A stretch of 63,261 nucleotides of DNA, taken from positions 120,934-184,194 of the forward strand of contig JANXBS010000006.1 of assembly GCA_025060615.1 (NCBI GenBank), given 5' to 3'. The first letter of the stretch is position 1; each line of letters begins with the position of its first letter. This DNA is from Anaerolineae bacterium. Lineage in GTDB: Bacteria; Chloroflexota; Anaerolineae; DUEN01. The notes beneath the pieces were generated by a model that ran no database searches, was not told where the DNA came from, and was given only the letters and a program-made list of their open reading frames with translations. Made by a program: the position numbers and the translations under genes. Below, one piece after another: positions 42,091-50,836 of this stretch.

Positions 42091-44983
42091 AAGCCGTGCC
42101 CAGCGGCCGGTAAGGCTCTTGCGCGACCCGCGGGTGGAGCCAGTGTTGATTGCGCTTGCGCTTTTGGCCCTCAGCGTGTGGGCATTTCGACACACTGTGC
42201 TCACCAACAAAGTGCTGGCGCGCGGCGACACTTTCACCTATTTCACGCCCTATTGGGCCTATCGAGCCGAGGCACTACGAGCCGGCCGCCTGCCGCTGTG
42301 GAATCCATACCTGTTCTTAGGCGTCCCCTTTCTGGCCAATCCTCAGGCCGCCGTCCTGTATCCGCTACATTGGCCGCTGATTTGGCTGCGCCCGGAACGG
42401 GCGTTGATTTGGTCGCTGGTCCTCCATATCTGGCTGGCCGCCTGTTTTACCTATGCGCTGGCCCGCCATTGGAGGGTTGGACGAATAGGGGCATTGGCTG
42501 CTGCGATCGGATACGCAATGGGTGGGCATCTGATGGGACACACCGGCCAAGTCAATCAGGTGAATGTGCTGGCGTGGTTTCCTTTGGCTTTGTTACTCCT
42601 CGACCGCACCATATCCTCTTCCTCTTCTTGGCCCAGGTTGGACGCGCTAACTGGACTGTCGTGCGTGCTAGCTCTACAACTGCTGGCCGGGCATACGCAA
42701 GCCACCTACATCTCTACGGCCGGGTTGGGCATGTACATCATAGCAGGACCGCTGTGGGAAGCTATCCAGCAGCGCCTAGGCGTTCGCCTTCTGATCCGTC
42801 GGCTCGTGGCCTGGCTAGGGGCATTGGCCCTTGCGGTGATGCTCGCCCTGGCGATTGCGGCGATGCAGATCCTTCCCACGCTGGAGCTAACCCGGCTTTC
42901 AATCCGATCGGGCGGATTGGGATATCTCGAAACGGTGGCCTTCTCGCTGAAACCGCACCAGTTGCTGCTGGCTTTGCTGCCGCCGTATGCGATGGCTCCT
43001 GAGGCCGCGTTCAACACGCCGGCCTTCGCCGAGTATCTAGCCTACTTAGGCATATCGGGCCTGATGTTGGCAGTCTTAGGGGTGACCTCACCGCTGTCGC
43101 CACATCGTCCGTTGCGTATGCCGATGATGACGCTGGCAACCGGCGGCCTTCTCCTGGCTCTAGGGGGATATACGCCGCTGTACTTCGTGCTCTATAAGGC
43201 CATCCCCGGTTTTGACCTGTTTCGCGTGCCACCACGCTGGCTGGCCTGGTACGCACTGGCAATGGCTGTTCTGGCCGGGTTGGGGTTGGATCGTTTGGTC
43301 ACTCCCGGCGAGCTCTCACTGCGGGCGAAAGCGCTGGCCGCTTGGAGCCGGGTTGTCACTTGCCGCTGGCGTCAGGCTGTGGTAGGAGCCACGGCCTTGC
43401 TGGCTGCAGCGCTCCTGCTCTTGCAGCACTGGCCCAGCTGGAACACCATCGCCGCGTGGACAGGGCTGGTTATCCTCACGGCGACGTTGATCGCGCTGGG
43501 GCAGTGGTCCGCCCGGCTACGTCTGTGGATCGGGCTGTTGCTGTTGGCCGTGTTGTACGGTGAGCTGCTCATCGCGGCGTGGCCGCTGGACCTCAACCAT
43601 CCCTCAGCACCGGAGGCAGTGACCTCGCTGCGCACCGCGCCCACCCACCTGCTGGCCTCGCCTGGCCGCTTCCTGTCCATGTCGAGCATTCGCTTCGACC
43701 CCGGGGACCTGTCGGAGATGCATCAGCTCCTAGGTGATCAGTTGGATGAGGCCGGCTTCCGGGACTATGTGACAGCCGCCAAACTCAAGGAGATCATCGC
43801 CCCTAACCTGTCCATGGGGCTGCACCTCCCCAGCATTGACGGCTACGATGGCGGGGTGCTACCGCTGGCTCGTTACACCTGGTTCCAGACCCTATTCATC
43901 ACGCCCGACCGATTGCTGCCAGATGGCCGGCTGCGCGAGCAATTGCAGGAGATCCCTGCCAGTCGCATGCTGGACCTGGCCGGCGTGCGCTATGTCATCA
44001 CCGACAAAGTGCGCGATGTCTGGGTGGACGGCGTCTATTACGATCTACAGGGAAGGGTGGCGCTCACGCCAGGCCAGTCGTTCACGCTTCGCAACCTTCC
44101 CAGCTTCTCGGCCACGGCCATCGGCCTGATTTCCTACTTAGAATCCCCGTTCCCTCCCGCGGGTGCGCAAGCCGGAGAGGTTGAGGTGATCGGCCAAGAT
44201 GGCGAGATGGTACGGCTGGATGTGCTCGTTGAGCGGGACACGGCGCCGGGAACGGCGTTGAGACCCCAGGTGCGGGTGGCCTATCATGACGATCTGTGGG
44301 GCGTGAACTACTATCAAGCGACGCTCTCGTTGCCGCGGCCGATGCGGCCGGAGGCCCTCACGTTTCGGTCCACGCTGCCGGCGGGAAACTGGGTCGTGCG
44401 CGGGGTGACGCTGGTAGATGGACGCACTGGGCAATTCGTGGCGTTGGTAGCCTCGCCAGACGGCCGGCTGCGCCGCGTGCATTCGGGCGACGTTAAAGTA
44501 TACGAGCTAGAGGGCGCGCTAGGGCGCGCCTTTGTCATCGGCCGGGCGCGCGTGATCCCAGATGATGAAGCAGCCATCGCCGCCCTGGCTGATTGGTCCT
44601 TTGACCCGCGTCAGGAGGTGATCCTATCGGCGGGAAAGCCGCTCTGGGGGCCGGCAGCCGTGGGAAGCGCGCACATCGTGATAGACCAGCCGGAGATGGT
44701 AGTCATCGAGGCGTCCTTGACTGCGCCCGGCTATCTGGTCTTAACCGATGCGGAGTATCCAGGCTGGCAGGCGATGGTGGATGGACGCCCCGCGCCGATT
44801 TTCAGAGCGAACTTCCTCTTCCGGGCCGTCGCGTTGACGCCCGGGAAGCATCAAGTCGTGTTTCTCTACCGGCCAGAGGTCGTACGGCGAGGGGCCTGGC
44901 TCAGCCTCATGGGGTTAGGTGTGGCGATGGGCTTGAGTGGCGTTGGCTTTTGGGCTTCGCGAAGAGGTAAGGGCGGCGTTTGA
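42080..44983 (+). CDS. YfhO-like giant membrane protein
   Basis: A 967-residue protein of the YfhO/GT-C-like family. About 12-13 helices fill residues 20-520 (the motif GDTFTYFTPYWAYRAEALRAG and LPLWNPYLFLGVPFLANPQ lie after helix 1). A soluble ~380-residue C-terminal domain follows (SRMLDLAGVRYVITD, LVLTDAEYPGWQAMVDG), and a last helix ends the chain. In Gram-positives such proteins add sugars to lipoteichoic acid; the substrate here is unknown. It shares an operon with the GT2 and GT39 genes (11-base overlap). Confidence 0.87.
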   Translation: MLRESRAQRPVRLLRDPRVEPVLIALALLALSVWAFRHTVLTNKVLARGDTFTYFTPYWAYRAEALRAGRLPLWNPYLFLGVPFLANPQAAVLYPLHWPLIWLRPERALIWSLVLHIWLAACFTYALARHWRVGRIGALAAAIGYAMGGHLMGHTGQVNQVNVLAWFPLALLLLDRTISSSSSWPRLDALTGLSCVLALQLLAGHTQATYISTAGLGMYIIAGPLWEAIQQRLGVRLLIRRLVAWLGALALAVMLALAIAAMQILPTLELTRLSIRSGGLGYLETVAFSLKPHQLLLALLPPYAMAPEAAFNTPAFAEYLAYLGISGLMLAVLGVTSPLSPHRPLRMPMMTLATGGLLLALGGYTPLYFVLYKAIPGFDLFRVPPRWLAWYALAMAVLAGLGLDRLVTPGELSLRAKALAAWSRVVTCRWRQAVVGATALLAAALLLLQHWPSWNTIAAWTGLVILTATLIALGQWSARLRLWIGLLLLAVLYGELLIAAWPLDLNHPSAPEAVTSLRTAPTHLLASPGRFLSMSSIRFDPGDLSEMHQLLGDQLDEAGFRDYVTAAKLKEIIAPNLSMGLHLPSIDGYDGGVLPLARYTWFQTLFITPDRLLPDGRLREQLQEIPASRMLDLAGVRYVITDKVRDVWVDGVYYDLQGRVALTPGQSFTLRNLPSFSATAIGLISYLESPFPPAGAQAGEVEVIGQDGEMVRLDVLVERDTAPGTALRPQVRVAYHDDLWGVNYYQATLSLPRPMRPEALTFRSTLPAGNWVVRGVTLVDGRTGQFVALVASPDGRLRRVHSGDVKVYELEGALGRAFVIGRARVIPDDEAAIAALADWSFDPRQEVILSAGKPLWGPAAVGSAHIVIDQPEMVVIEASLTAPGYLVLTDAEYPGWQAMVDGRPAPIFRANFLFRAVALTPGKHQVVFLYRPEVVRRGAWLSLMGLGVAMGLSGVGFWASRRGKGGV

Positions 44984-45009
44984 CGGACCTTTTGGCTCTC
45001 CATTATAAT
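44980..45009 (+). promoter_or_regulatory. Near-consensus promoter overlapping the YfhO stop
   Basis: TTGACG (44980-44985), an 18-base spacer and TATAAT (45004-45009; a second TATAAT-like run follows at once) lie in front of the MNT/HEPN remnant. This promoter could also feed the GT4 and epimerase genes downstream. Confidence 0.7.
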
Positions 45010-45070
45010 TATAATCCCTCCGTCATCGGGCCATCTGCGAGAAGGGCTTGCGTTGCCCAAAGGATGGGGG

Positions 45071-45445
45071 ATGAGCGATAAGAAGGCAGAGACGCTGGCA
45101 GCGGCCCAAGCGTGTGCTGAGCTGTTAAATACCTGTTTCGGCGCCCGACGGGTGATCCTTTTCGGTTCTCTCGCTGGCCAGGGTCCCTGGCATGAACTTT
45201 CCGATATTGACTTAGCACTCGACCTGGTGCCTCTGGAGGAAGCTCGTTCTGAAATACGGGCTCGCATTCTGGGAGAAACGGCTATGCCATTTGCAGCGGA
45301 TGACCTTCCCCTGGGCCGAAGTGCGTCCGGCGGTGATTCATCGGGCGCTGGCCAACCGGCTGTCAGACTATCTGCGTTTCCGGCACCTCTTTCGCCATAC
45401 ATACGGGTTCGACCTAGAGTGGGAGAAACGCCGACCATTGGCTGA
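45071..45445 (+). pseudogene. Minimal nucleotidyltransferase (MNT antitoxin-type) remnant
   Basis: From ATG 45071 (AAGGAT upstream) the protein starts like an MNT: VILFGSLAGQGPWHELSDID, with the GS...DXD active site. Directly after DIDLA it jumps to LDLVPLEEARSEIRARILGE, which in family members is the C-terminal end. The ~30 residues between (helix and third-Asp strand) are missing. After residue ~75 the frame becomes junk (LPLGRSASGGDSSGAG) because it overlaps the HEPN frame. I read it as internally deleted and fused out of frame to a HEPN remnant. Confidence 0.65.
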
Positions 45446-45524
45446 GGGGATGGCAGGAACGCTAGAGGAATTACGGACGGAGTTGACGGCTTTTCTAAAA
45501 GAAAAAGAATTGAAGGGGCGCTAA
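45300..45524 (+). pseudogene. HEPN (HepT toxin-type) C-terminal remnant
   Basis: This frame, shifted relative to the MNT, reads RLSDYLRFRHLFRHTYGFDL followed by EWEKRRPLAEGMAGTLEELRTEL. It contains RHLFRHTY, an exact RX4HXY motif of HepT ribonuclease/AMPylation-target proteins. Only ~75 residues are left of the usual ~110-150, because the N-terminal helices are missing. Together with the MNT stump it represents a collapsed MNT/HEPN toxin-antitoxin pair. A short functional variant cannot be excluded. Confidence 0.65.
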
Positions 45525-45531
45525 GCTCGAT

Positions 45532-46659
45532 GTGAACTATGTCCTCGATCTGCGCACCATCACCGATCATTTCCCCGGCATCGGCCGCTATGGGTTCAAT
45601 CTGGCTCAGGCTATAGCCTCACTCCTGGAGCGCTCTGAGCGGCTTATCCTTCTGCGCGATCCCACTGCGCCCTCCCGTTGGGACGTGAGCGCTCTGGCCA
45701 GCGAGAGAGTACGGGTGATAGAAGCCCCTCTTTCCCCCTTTTCCTTTTGCCAGCAATGGGTCATCCCCTCTTTGCTACGTCGCCTGACGAATGCTGGCGA
45801 TCATTGGCTTTACCACAGCCTTTATTATCTGATGCCTTACCGGCCCGGTATCCCGGCCGTGTTCACTTGCTATGACTTGATCCCCCTGATCTGCCCGCGC
45901 TACTTCAGCCCGCTACAACGACTGGTTTATCGCCTGGCCCATCGGCTGGCTTTGAGCACCGCTTGTGTAGTCCTGGCCATCTCCGAAGCCACCAAGGCTG
46001 ACTTGATACGCCATTTCTCCATCGCCTCGGACCAGGTCGTTGTAACCCCTCTGGCCGCTGACACCCGTTTCACGCCGCGCTCGCCTGAGGAGGTCGCTGC
46101 AGTGCGTCAGAAATATACTCTATCTGATCCGTACGTGCTCTACATAGGCAGCAACAAGCCCCACAAGAATTTGGTGCGGTTGGTGGAAGCTCTCAGCCGT
46201 CAGCCTTCACCTATCACTCTGGTCATTGGTGGAACATGGGATCATCGCTATCCCCAAGCCCGTCAGCGAGCCTATGAGCTGGGGATGAGCGGGCGGGTGC
46301 GTTGGCTGGGACCGGTGCCCGAGTGTGACCTGCCCGCGCTCTATAGCGGGGCGATCCTTTTTGCGTTTCCTTCGGAGTACGAAGGGTTTGGCCTGCCGGT
46401 GTTGGAGGCGATGGCCTGTGGCACGCCTGTGGTATGCTCTCGCACTTCGAGCCTGCCGGAGCTCGCCGGCGATGCAGCGCTGCTGGTGGATCCGTTGGAC
46501 GTGGAGGAAATCGCAACAGGCATCCGTTGCATCCTAGAGGATGAGGAATTGCGATGGCAGATGCGTGAGCGAGGGCTAATGCGGGCGGCTCTCTTCTCGT
46601 GGGAGCGGACCGCCCGAATGACGTTGGCCGCGTACGAAAGGGCTTTATCTGGCACGTGA
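45532..46659 (+). CDS. GT4-family glycosyltransferase
   Basis: A 375-residue GT-B enzyme. The N-terminal loop is DHFPGIGRYGFNLAQAI. The donor domain has VLYIGSNKPHKNLVRLVEAL, and the EX7E motif is in SEYEGFGLPVLEAMACG. The start is GTG 45532, 7 bases after the HEPN stop. It resembles mannosyl- or rhamnosyltransferases of lipid-linked oligosaccharide loci. It may be driven by the promoter at 44980. Confidence 0.88.
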   Translation: MNYVLDLRTITDHFPGIGRYGFNLAQAIASLLERSERLILLRDPTAPSRWDVSALASERVRVIEAPLSPFSFCQQWVIPSLLRRLTNAGDHWLYHSLYYLMPYRPGIPAVFTCYDLIPLICPRYFSPLQRLVYRLAHRLALSTACVVLAISEATKADLIRHFSIASDQVVVTPLAADTRFTPRSPEEVAAVRQKYTLSDPYVLYIGSNKPHKNLVRLVEALSRQPSPITLVIGGTWDHRYPQARQRAYELGMSGRVRWLGPVPECDLPALYSGAILFAFPSEYEGFGLPVLEAMACGTPVVCSRTSSLPELAGDAALLVDPLDVEEIATGIRCILEDEELRWQMRERGLMRAALFSWERTARMTLAAYERALSGT

Positions 46660-46697
46660 ACAAATCCATCAGACAAGCTTGATAGGAGGAAGACACG

Positions 46698-47606
46698 ATG
46701 AAGGCAGTGGTCACCGGTGGAACGGGATTGATTGGACGGGCCTTAGTGGCCCAGTTAACAGCCGATGGCTGGGATGTGGTGGTGCTCACTCGCAATCCAG
46801 CGCGAGCGACCGGGCTTCCCGCCAGGGCCCAAGCCGTGTATTGGGATGGGCAAACGGCCCGCGAGTGGGGGAAGCTGATGGATGGTGCCACAGCAGTGGT
46901 CAACCTGGCCGGGGAGAACATCTCAGCGGGGCGATGGACTCACGAACAGAAGCGGCGCATCCGCGAAAGCCGATTGGCCGCAGGACGTGCCATCGTTGAG
47001 GCCATCCAACAGGCAACGGTGAAGCCTCAGGTCCTGATCCAATCATCGGCAGTAGGGTTCTATGGCAATCGTGGTGCTGAAGAGCTGGACGAGCGTTCAG
47101 CTCCAGGCCGCGGTTTCCTCCCCGACCTGTGCCAGGAGTGGGAGCGCTCTACTGAGGCCGTGGAGGCCTTGGGGATCCGACGCGCGGTAATTCGAACGGG
47201 GATAGTCCTGAGCCTAGCTGGCGGGGCGCTGCCACGTCTCCTCCTGCCCTTTAGATTCTTCGTGGGCGGTCCCTTGGGGGACGGACGTCAGTGGTTCCCT
47301 TGGATTCACCTCGCCGATGAGATTCGCGCGATTCGCTACCTGATGGACAACCCTAACGGAACAGGGGTCTTCAACCTTACGGCGCCACAGCCGGTGACCA
47401 ACGCGGAGTTGAGCCGTGTCGTGGGGCGGGTATTGCGGCGTCCATCCTTGATCCCGGTACCTGCGTTAGCTCTTCGACTGGCTTTTGGCGAGATGGCGAC
47501 CATTTTGTTGGACAGTCAGCGGGTGTTCCCGCGGCGACTGCTGGAACTAGGCTTCACATTCCGGTTTCCGGACATCACATCCGCGCTACACGATCTACTA
47601 CGATAA
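46698..47606 (+). CDS. TIGR01777-family SDR epimerase-like protein
   Basis: A 302-residue extended SDR protein. The NADP motif is VTGGTGLIGRALV (residues 5-17); AVVNLAGENISAGRWT and SSAVGFYG follow, with PWIHLADEI and a C-terminal DUF1731-like end (LLELGFTFRFPDITSAL). The family (YfcH/SDR39U1) has no firm function. AGGAGG lies ~9 bases before the ATG. Confidence 0.92.
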   Translation: MKAVVTGGTGLIGRALVAQLTADGWDVVVLTRNPARATGLPARAQAVYWDGQTAREWGKLMDGATAVVNLAGENISAGRWTHEQKRRIRESRLAAGRAIVEAIQQATVKPQVLIQSSAVGFYGNRGAEELDERSAPGRGFLPDLCQEWERSTEAVEALGIRRAVIRTGIVLSLAGGALPRLLLPFRFFVGGPLGDGRQWFPWIHLADEIRAIRYLMDNPNGTGVFNLTAPQPVTNAELSRVVGRVLRRPSLIPVPALALRLAFGEMATILLDSQRVFPRRLLELGFTFRFPDITSALHDLLR

Positions 47607-47714
47607 GAAGGGATCGCTTGCAGCGTGTGGACAGAGCTTTCCCTAGCGAGTACAACGCGCCCCTCCGTGGGTGCAACCATCTCCAAACGGCGTCGCATTC
47701 TGTGCCCTATCGGC

Positions 47715-47743
47715 TTGACAAATCAGCCCCCTGACGATAACAT
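47715..47743 (+). promoter_or_regulatory. Promoter of the metal P-type ATPase gene
   Basis: A perfect TTGACA (47715-47720), a 17-base spacer and TAACAT (47738-47743) lie ~110 bases before the ATG. The operator at 47742-47761 begins inside the -10 box, so a bound repressor would block RNA polymerase. The rest of the gap 47607-47852 shows nothing else. Confidence 0.72.
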
Positions 47744-47761
47744 ATGAACATCAATTCATAT
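47742..47761 (+). promoter_or_regulatory. ArsR/SmtB-type operator
   Basis: ATATGAA-N6-TTCATAT is a perfect 7-bp inverted repeat. It matches the TGAA...TTCA pattern bound by SmtB/ZiaR/CadC-type metal-sensing repressors. A further half-site TATGAAC follows at ~47765. It overlaps the -10 and the start site of the metal ATPase promoter. No repressor gene is in the window. Confidence 0.65.
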
Positions 47762-47852
47762 ATTGTATGAACGCTGAGGGTTCCTGCGTGGCTGTTCGAC
47801 TTCTCCGGGGCCCTCCCTTTGTGATTACCAACGGAGATGAAGAGCACAGACT

Positions 47853-50186
47853 ATGTCTAACATGGAATCACCGATAAACATAGACGATCGAGAGGCCGTC
47901 CAGCATCTCAACAGCCAGATCAGCCTGCACGTCACTGGCATAGACTGTGCCGAATGCGCGCAGAAGCTGGCAAAGGCCGTCGGTCAGATGGAAGGGGCTG
48001 AGCAGTGCCGGGTTCACTTTAGCACTGCGCGGATGACATTGGAAGTAAACCCGCAGCAGATCAGTTTGGATGCCATTGAGTCGCGCGTCCGCAGCCTAGA
48101 CTATGGCATAAGCTTTTCCCCTACAGGGCAGCCTCAGCTCGTTAAGAACCAGGGCCTACATCAGTGGGCGCGCTTTGCAACGCGCCTTCGGCAGGATATG
48201 CTCACATGGATAGCCGGCGGCCTGATCGCTTTAGCGTTCGCCGTGAGCCTGGCCGGCGCGCCATCGCTTTACTCGCAGGCGTTCTATGGGCTGGCCATCG
48301 TCATCGGTGGGTATCCTATTGCCCGTAAGGGGGTTGGCACCCTGCGCATCAACCGCACGCTGGACATGAATTTCTTGATGACCATCGCCGTGCTGGGCGC
48401 GGCGGCAATTGGCGAGCTGGCCGAAGGCGCCTGGGTAGTGTTCCTCTTCAGCCTAGGGGAGGCATTGGAAGGGTACACCTTAGACCGGGCACGGCAGAGC
48501 ATCCGCAGCCTGATGTCGCTGGCGCCGGCCGAGGCTACTGTGTTGCGTCCCTGCCTGGACTGCACAGGGCATCGAGGATGGGCACTGCCTAACGGCGATA
48601 TCTATACTGGCGGTCCCTGTCCCTGGTGTGGCGACTCAGAGCATCGGGTGCCGGTGGAGTCGCTGGCCGTGGGGGATCGCATCTTGGTCAAGGCGGGCGA
48701 GCGCATCCCAATGGATGGCCGAGTCACCAAAGGCCATTCCGCTGTGGATCAAGCTCCCATCACCGGAGAGAGTGTGCCGGTGGACAAGGGGCCGGGCGAT
48801 GAAGTGTTCGCCGGCACAATCAATGGAAGCGGCGTCCTAGAGATCGAGGTAACGCGGCTGGCGGCGGACAACACGTTGAGCCGAATCATCCGCATGGTCG
48901 AGGAGGCACAAGAACAAAGGGCTCCCATCCAGCGCTGGATTGACACCTTCGCTCGCTACTATACCCCCGCTGTTATCGTTGCCGCAATCCTAGTGGCCAC
49001 GATACCCCCACTGCTGTTTGGCCAGCCGTTTCTGGATTCGCCGGGAGGTACGCGCGGCTGGCTGTATCGAGCGCTAGCCTTGCTAGTCATCGCCTGTCCG
49101 TGCGCATTAGTGATCTCGACGCCGGTGAGCATCGTCAGCGCCATCAGCGCGGCCGCCCGCAATGGGGTTTTGATCAAAGGAGGGGCATATCTGGAAGCGA
49201 TCGGCCAGGTAGCTGCCCTGGCCTTTGACAAAACGGGTACGCTGACCGAGGGCCGCCCGGTCTTGCAGCACATCTACTCGATCGGCGGCAACGGCCATTG
49301 CACGGCGGCCGAGGCATGTCCTAATTGTGCCGAGGTGTTGGCACTTGCAGCAGCGGTGGAACGCCGATCGGAGCATCCGCTAGCTCAAGCTGTGGTTGAG
49401 GGAGCACGCACACGGGGTGTGGAGGAAATGTATGCGGCAGCTGAGGAGGTCTTCACTTTAACGGGCCGTGGGATTCGCGGCTGGGTCAACGGCGGGCTCG
49501 TTACTGTGGGCAGCCACCGCTACTTTGATGCAGAATACCCACACGACCCAGAGTTCTGCCAGCTGGTGAGCCAATCGGAGCAGGCGGGTCAGACGACGAT
49601 GCTGGTATATGATGGTCAACGGGTGCGAGGATATCTTTCAGTGGCGGACCAGGCGCGCGTGAGCAGCCGGTTAGCCATAAGCCAACTGAAAGAGGCGGGC
49701 ATTCGCCGCGTCGTCATGCTTACCGGCGATAACTTTTCCACTGCGCAAGCGATCGCTCGCGGGTTGGGCATTGATGAGGTGCACGCCAACCTGCTCCCTG
49801 AAGATAAAGTGGCTGCGGTAAAGAGCCTGACAGCCCGCTACCAAAAGGTAGCCATGGTGGGCGACGGCGTGAACGACGCGCCTGCGTTGGCCGCAGCGAC
49901 GGTAGGCATCGCTATGGGTGGCGCAGGCACAGCTCAGGCGCTGGAGACCGCTGATATCGTCCTAATGGCAGACGACCTAGGTAAGCTACCGTGGATTGTG
50001 CGGCTCAGCCAGGCCACGCGGACTGTAATCCTCCAGAACGTTGCGTTCAGCCTGGGGGTCAAGGCGCTCTTTCTCATGCTGGCGCTACCCGGACTGGCGA
50101 CGTTATGGATGGCGGTTTTCGCCGATGTGGGGACATCGCTGTTCGTGATCCTGAACGGCATGAGGCTCCTGCGTCGGCGGGCATAG
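47853..50186 (+). CDS. Zn/Cd-type heavy-metal P1B ATPase with two extra Cys-rich inserts
   Basis: A 777-residue metal exporter (ZntA/CadA group). The N-terminal HMA domain has GIDCAEC (C32, C35). TGES is at 304-307, the transmembrane metal site is CPC at 415-417, DKTGT has Asp459, and HP is at 508-509. Between the two halves of the actuator domain, where relatives have a short loop, sits a ~30-residue insert with C234-x2-C237 and C256-x2-C259, a zinc-ribbon-like knuckle. A second insert in the nucleotide domain holds C483, C489 and C492. CPC plus the operator suggests Zn/Cd/Pb rather than Cu. ATG 47853 follows AACGGAGATG-type ribosome signals. Confidence 0.93.
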   Translation: MSNMESPINIDDREAVQHLNSQISLHVTGIDCAECAQKLAKAVGQMEGAEQCRVHFSTARMTLEVNPQQISLDAIESRVRSLDYGISFSPTGQPQLVKNQGLHQWARFATRLRQDMLTWIAGGLIALAFAVSLAGAPSLYSQAFYGLAIVIGGYPIARKGVGTLRINRTLDMNFLMTIAVLGAAAIGELAEGAWVVFLFSLGEALEGYTLDRARQSIRSLMSLAPAEATVLRPCLDCTGHRGWALPNGDIYTGGPCPWCGDSEHRVPVESLAVGDRILVKAGERIPMDGRVTKGHSAVDQAPITGESVPVDKGPGDEVFAGTINGSGVLEIEVTRLAADNTLSRIIRMVEEAQEQRAPIQRWIDTFARYYTPAVIVAAILVATIPPLLFGQPFLDSPGGTRGWLYRALALLVIACPCALVISTPVSIVSAISAAARNGVLIKGGAYLEAIGQVAALAFDKTGTLTEGRPVLQHIYSIGGNGHCTAAEACPNCAEVLALAAAVERRSEHPLAQAVVEGARTRGVEEMYAAAEEVFTLTGRGIRGWVNGGLVTVGSHRYFDAEYPHDPEFCQLVSQSEQAGQTTMLVYDGQRVRGYLSVADQARVSSRLAISQLKEAGIRRVVMLTGDNFSTAQAIARGLGIDEVHANLLPEDKVAAVKSLTARYQKVAMVGDGVNDAPALAAATVGIAMGGAGTAQALETADIVLMADDLGKLPWIVRLSQATRTVILQNVAFSLGVKALFLMLALPGLATLWMAVFADVGTSLFVILNGMRLLRRRA

Positions 50187-50195
50187 CATCCAAGT

Positions 50196-50759
50196 ATGAC
50201 GTTGACCTCATGGCCTGCTTATCGAGCATTAGCATTTGGCCCTGTTGGACGCACAGTAGCGGAATTCGCCCGTCGTCGGCCCATACGTCTCTGGGTTCTC
50301 CCCGTGGACTTCCCTTGGGCTGGCGCCTGGTGGTTCGGCTTGATCCTCTTTCCACGTCGATTTCGCGCGATGCCCGCCCCCATCGCCGCGCCCTGGTTGG
50401 CTCATGAGATCACTCATCAGATGCAGGGCCGGGCACGCGGAATGCGCACGCCGCTGCGTGGTACTCTATACAGGGAGCTGGAAGCGGAGATCGTCCGTTG
50501 GGCCGTCCGCGGCGAGATCGCCGAAGCAGAGAACGATCAAGAGGGCCTTAACCAGGCTCGACAATGGCTGCGCCTCTTTACAGGGGAGCCCTCTACAGCA
50601 TACCAAATGATACGTAGCTATCACTGGATTTACCGCACGCCGCTCTACCGCTGGCGGGAGCCAGCGGCTGAGGCTACTGGTTGGCGGATAACGCTGCCAG
50701 CGCTTGGCTTCGGCCCAGAGGCTATGGCTGTTATTGAGAGGTATTGCAAAGCGCCTTAA
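50196..50759 (+). CDS. HEXXH-motif protein of unknown family
   Basis: A 187-residue protein. WLAHEITHQMQGR gives a zinc-type HEITH (H70, E71, H74), and YRELEAEIVRW ~20 residues on offers a possible third Glu ligand, as in gluzincin-type peptidases. A hydrophobic stretch (FPWAGAWWFGLILFPRRF) precedes the motif. It starts 9 bases after the ATPase stop, so it is co-transcribed and may work in metal stress. Family unknown; it could be a minimal metallopeptidase. Confidence 0.6.
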   Translation: MTLTSWPAYRALAFGPVGRTVAEFARRRPIRLWVLPVDFPWAGAWWFGLILFPRRFRAMPAPIAAPWLAHEITHQMQGRARGMRTPLRGTLYRELEAEIVRWAVRGEIAEAENDQEGLNQARQWLRLFTGEPSTAYQMIRSYHWIYRTPLYRWREPAAEATGWRITLPALGFGPEAMAVIERYCKAP

Positions 50760-50836
50760 GGATCTTCAAAAGCTTCAAACCCATACTAAAACCTGTGCTG
50801 TGAGGACCCGACTAACGGACCTATTAAGCCCCCTTC

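Noticed and set aside
41566-42237. Minus-strand ORF of 223 residues
   Set aside because: Antisense to GT39 and YfhO genes with clear motifs; no ribosome site or motif of its own.
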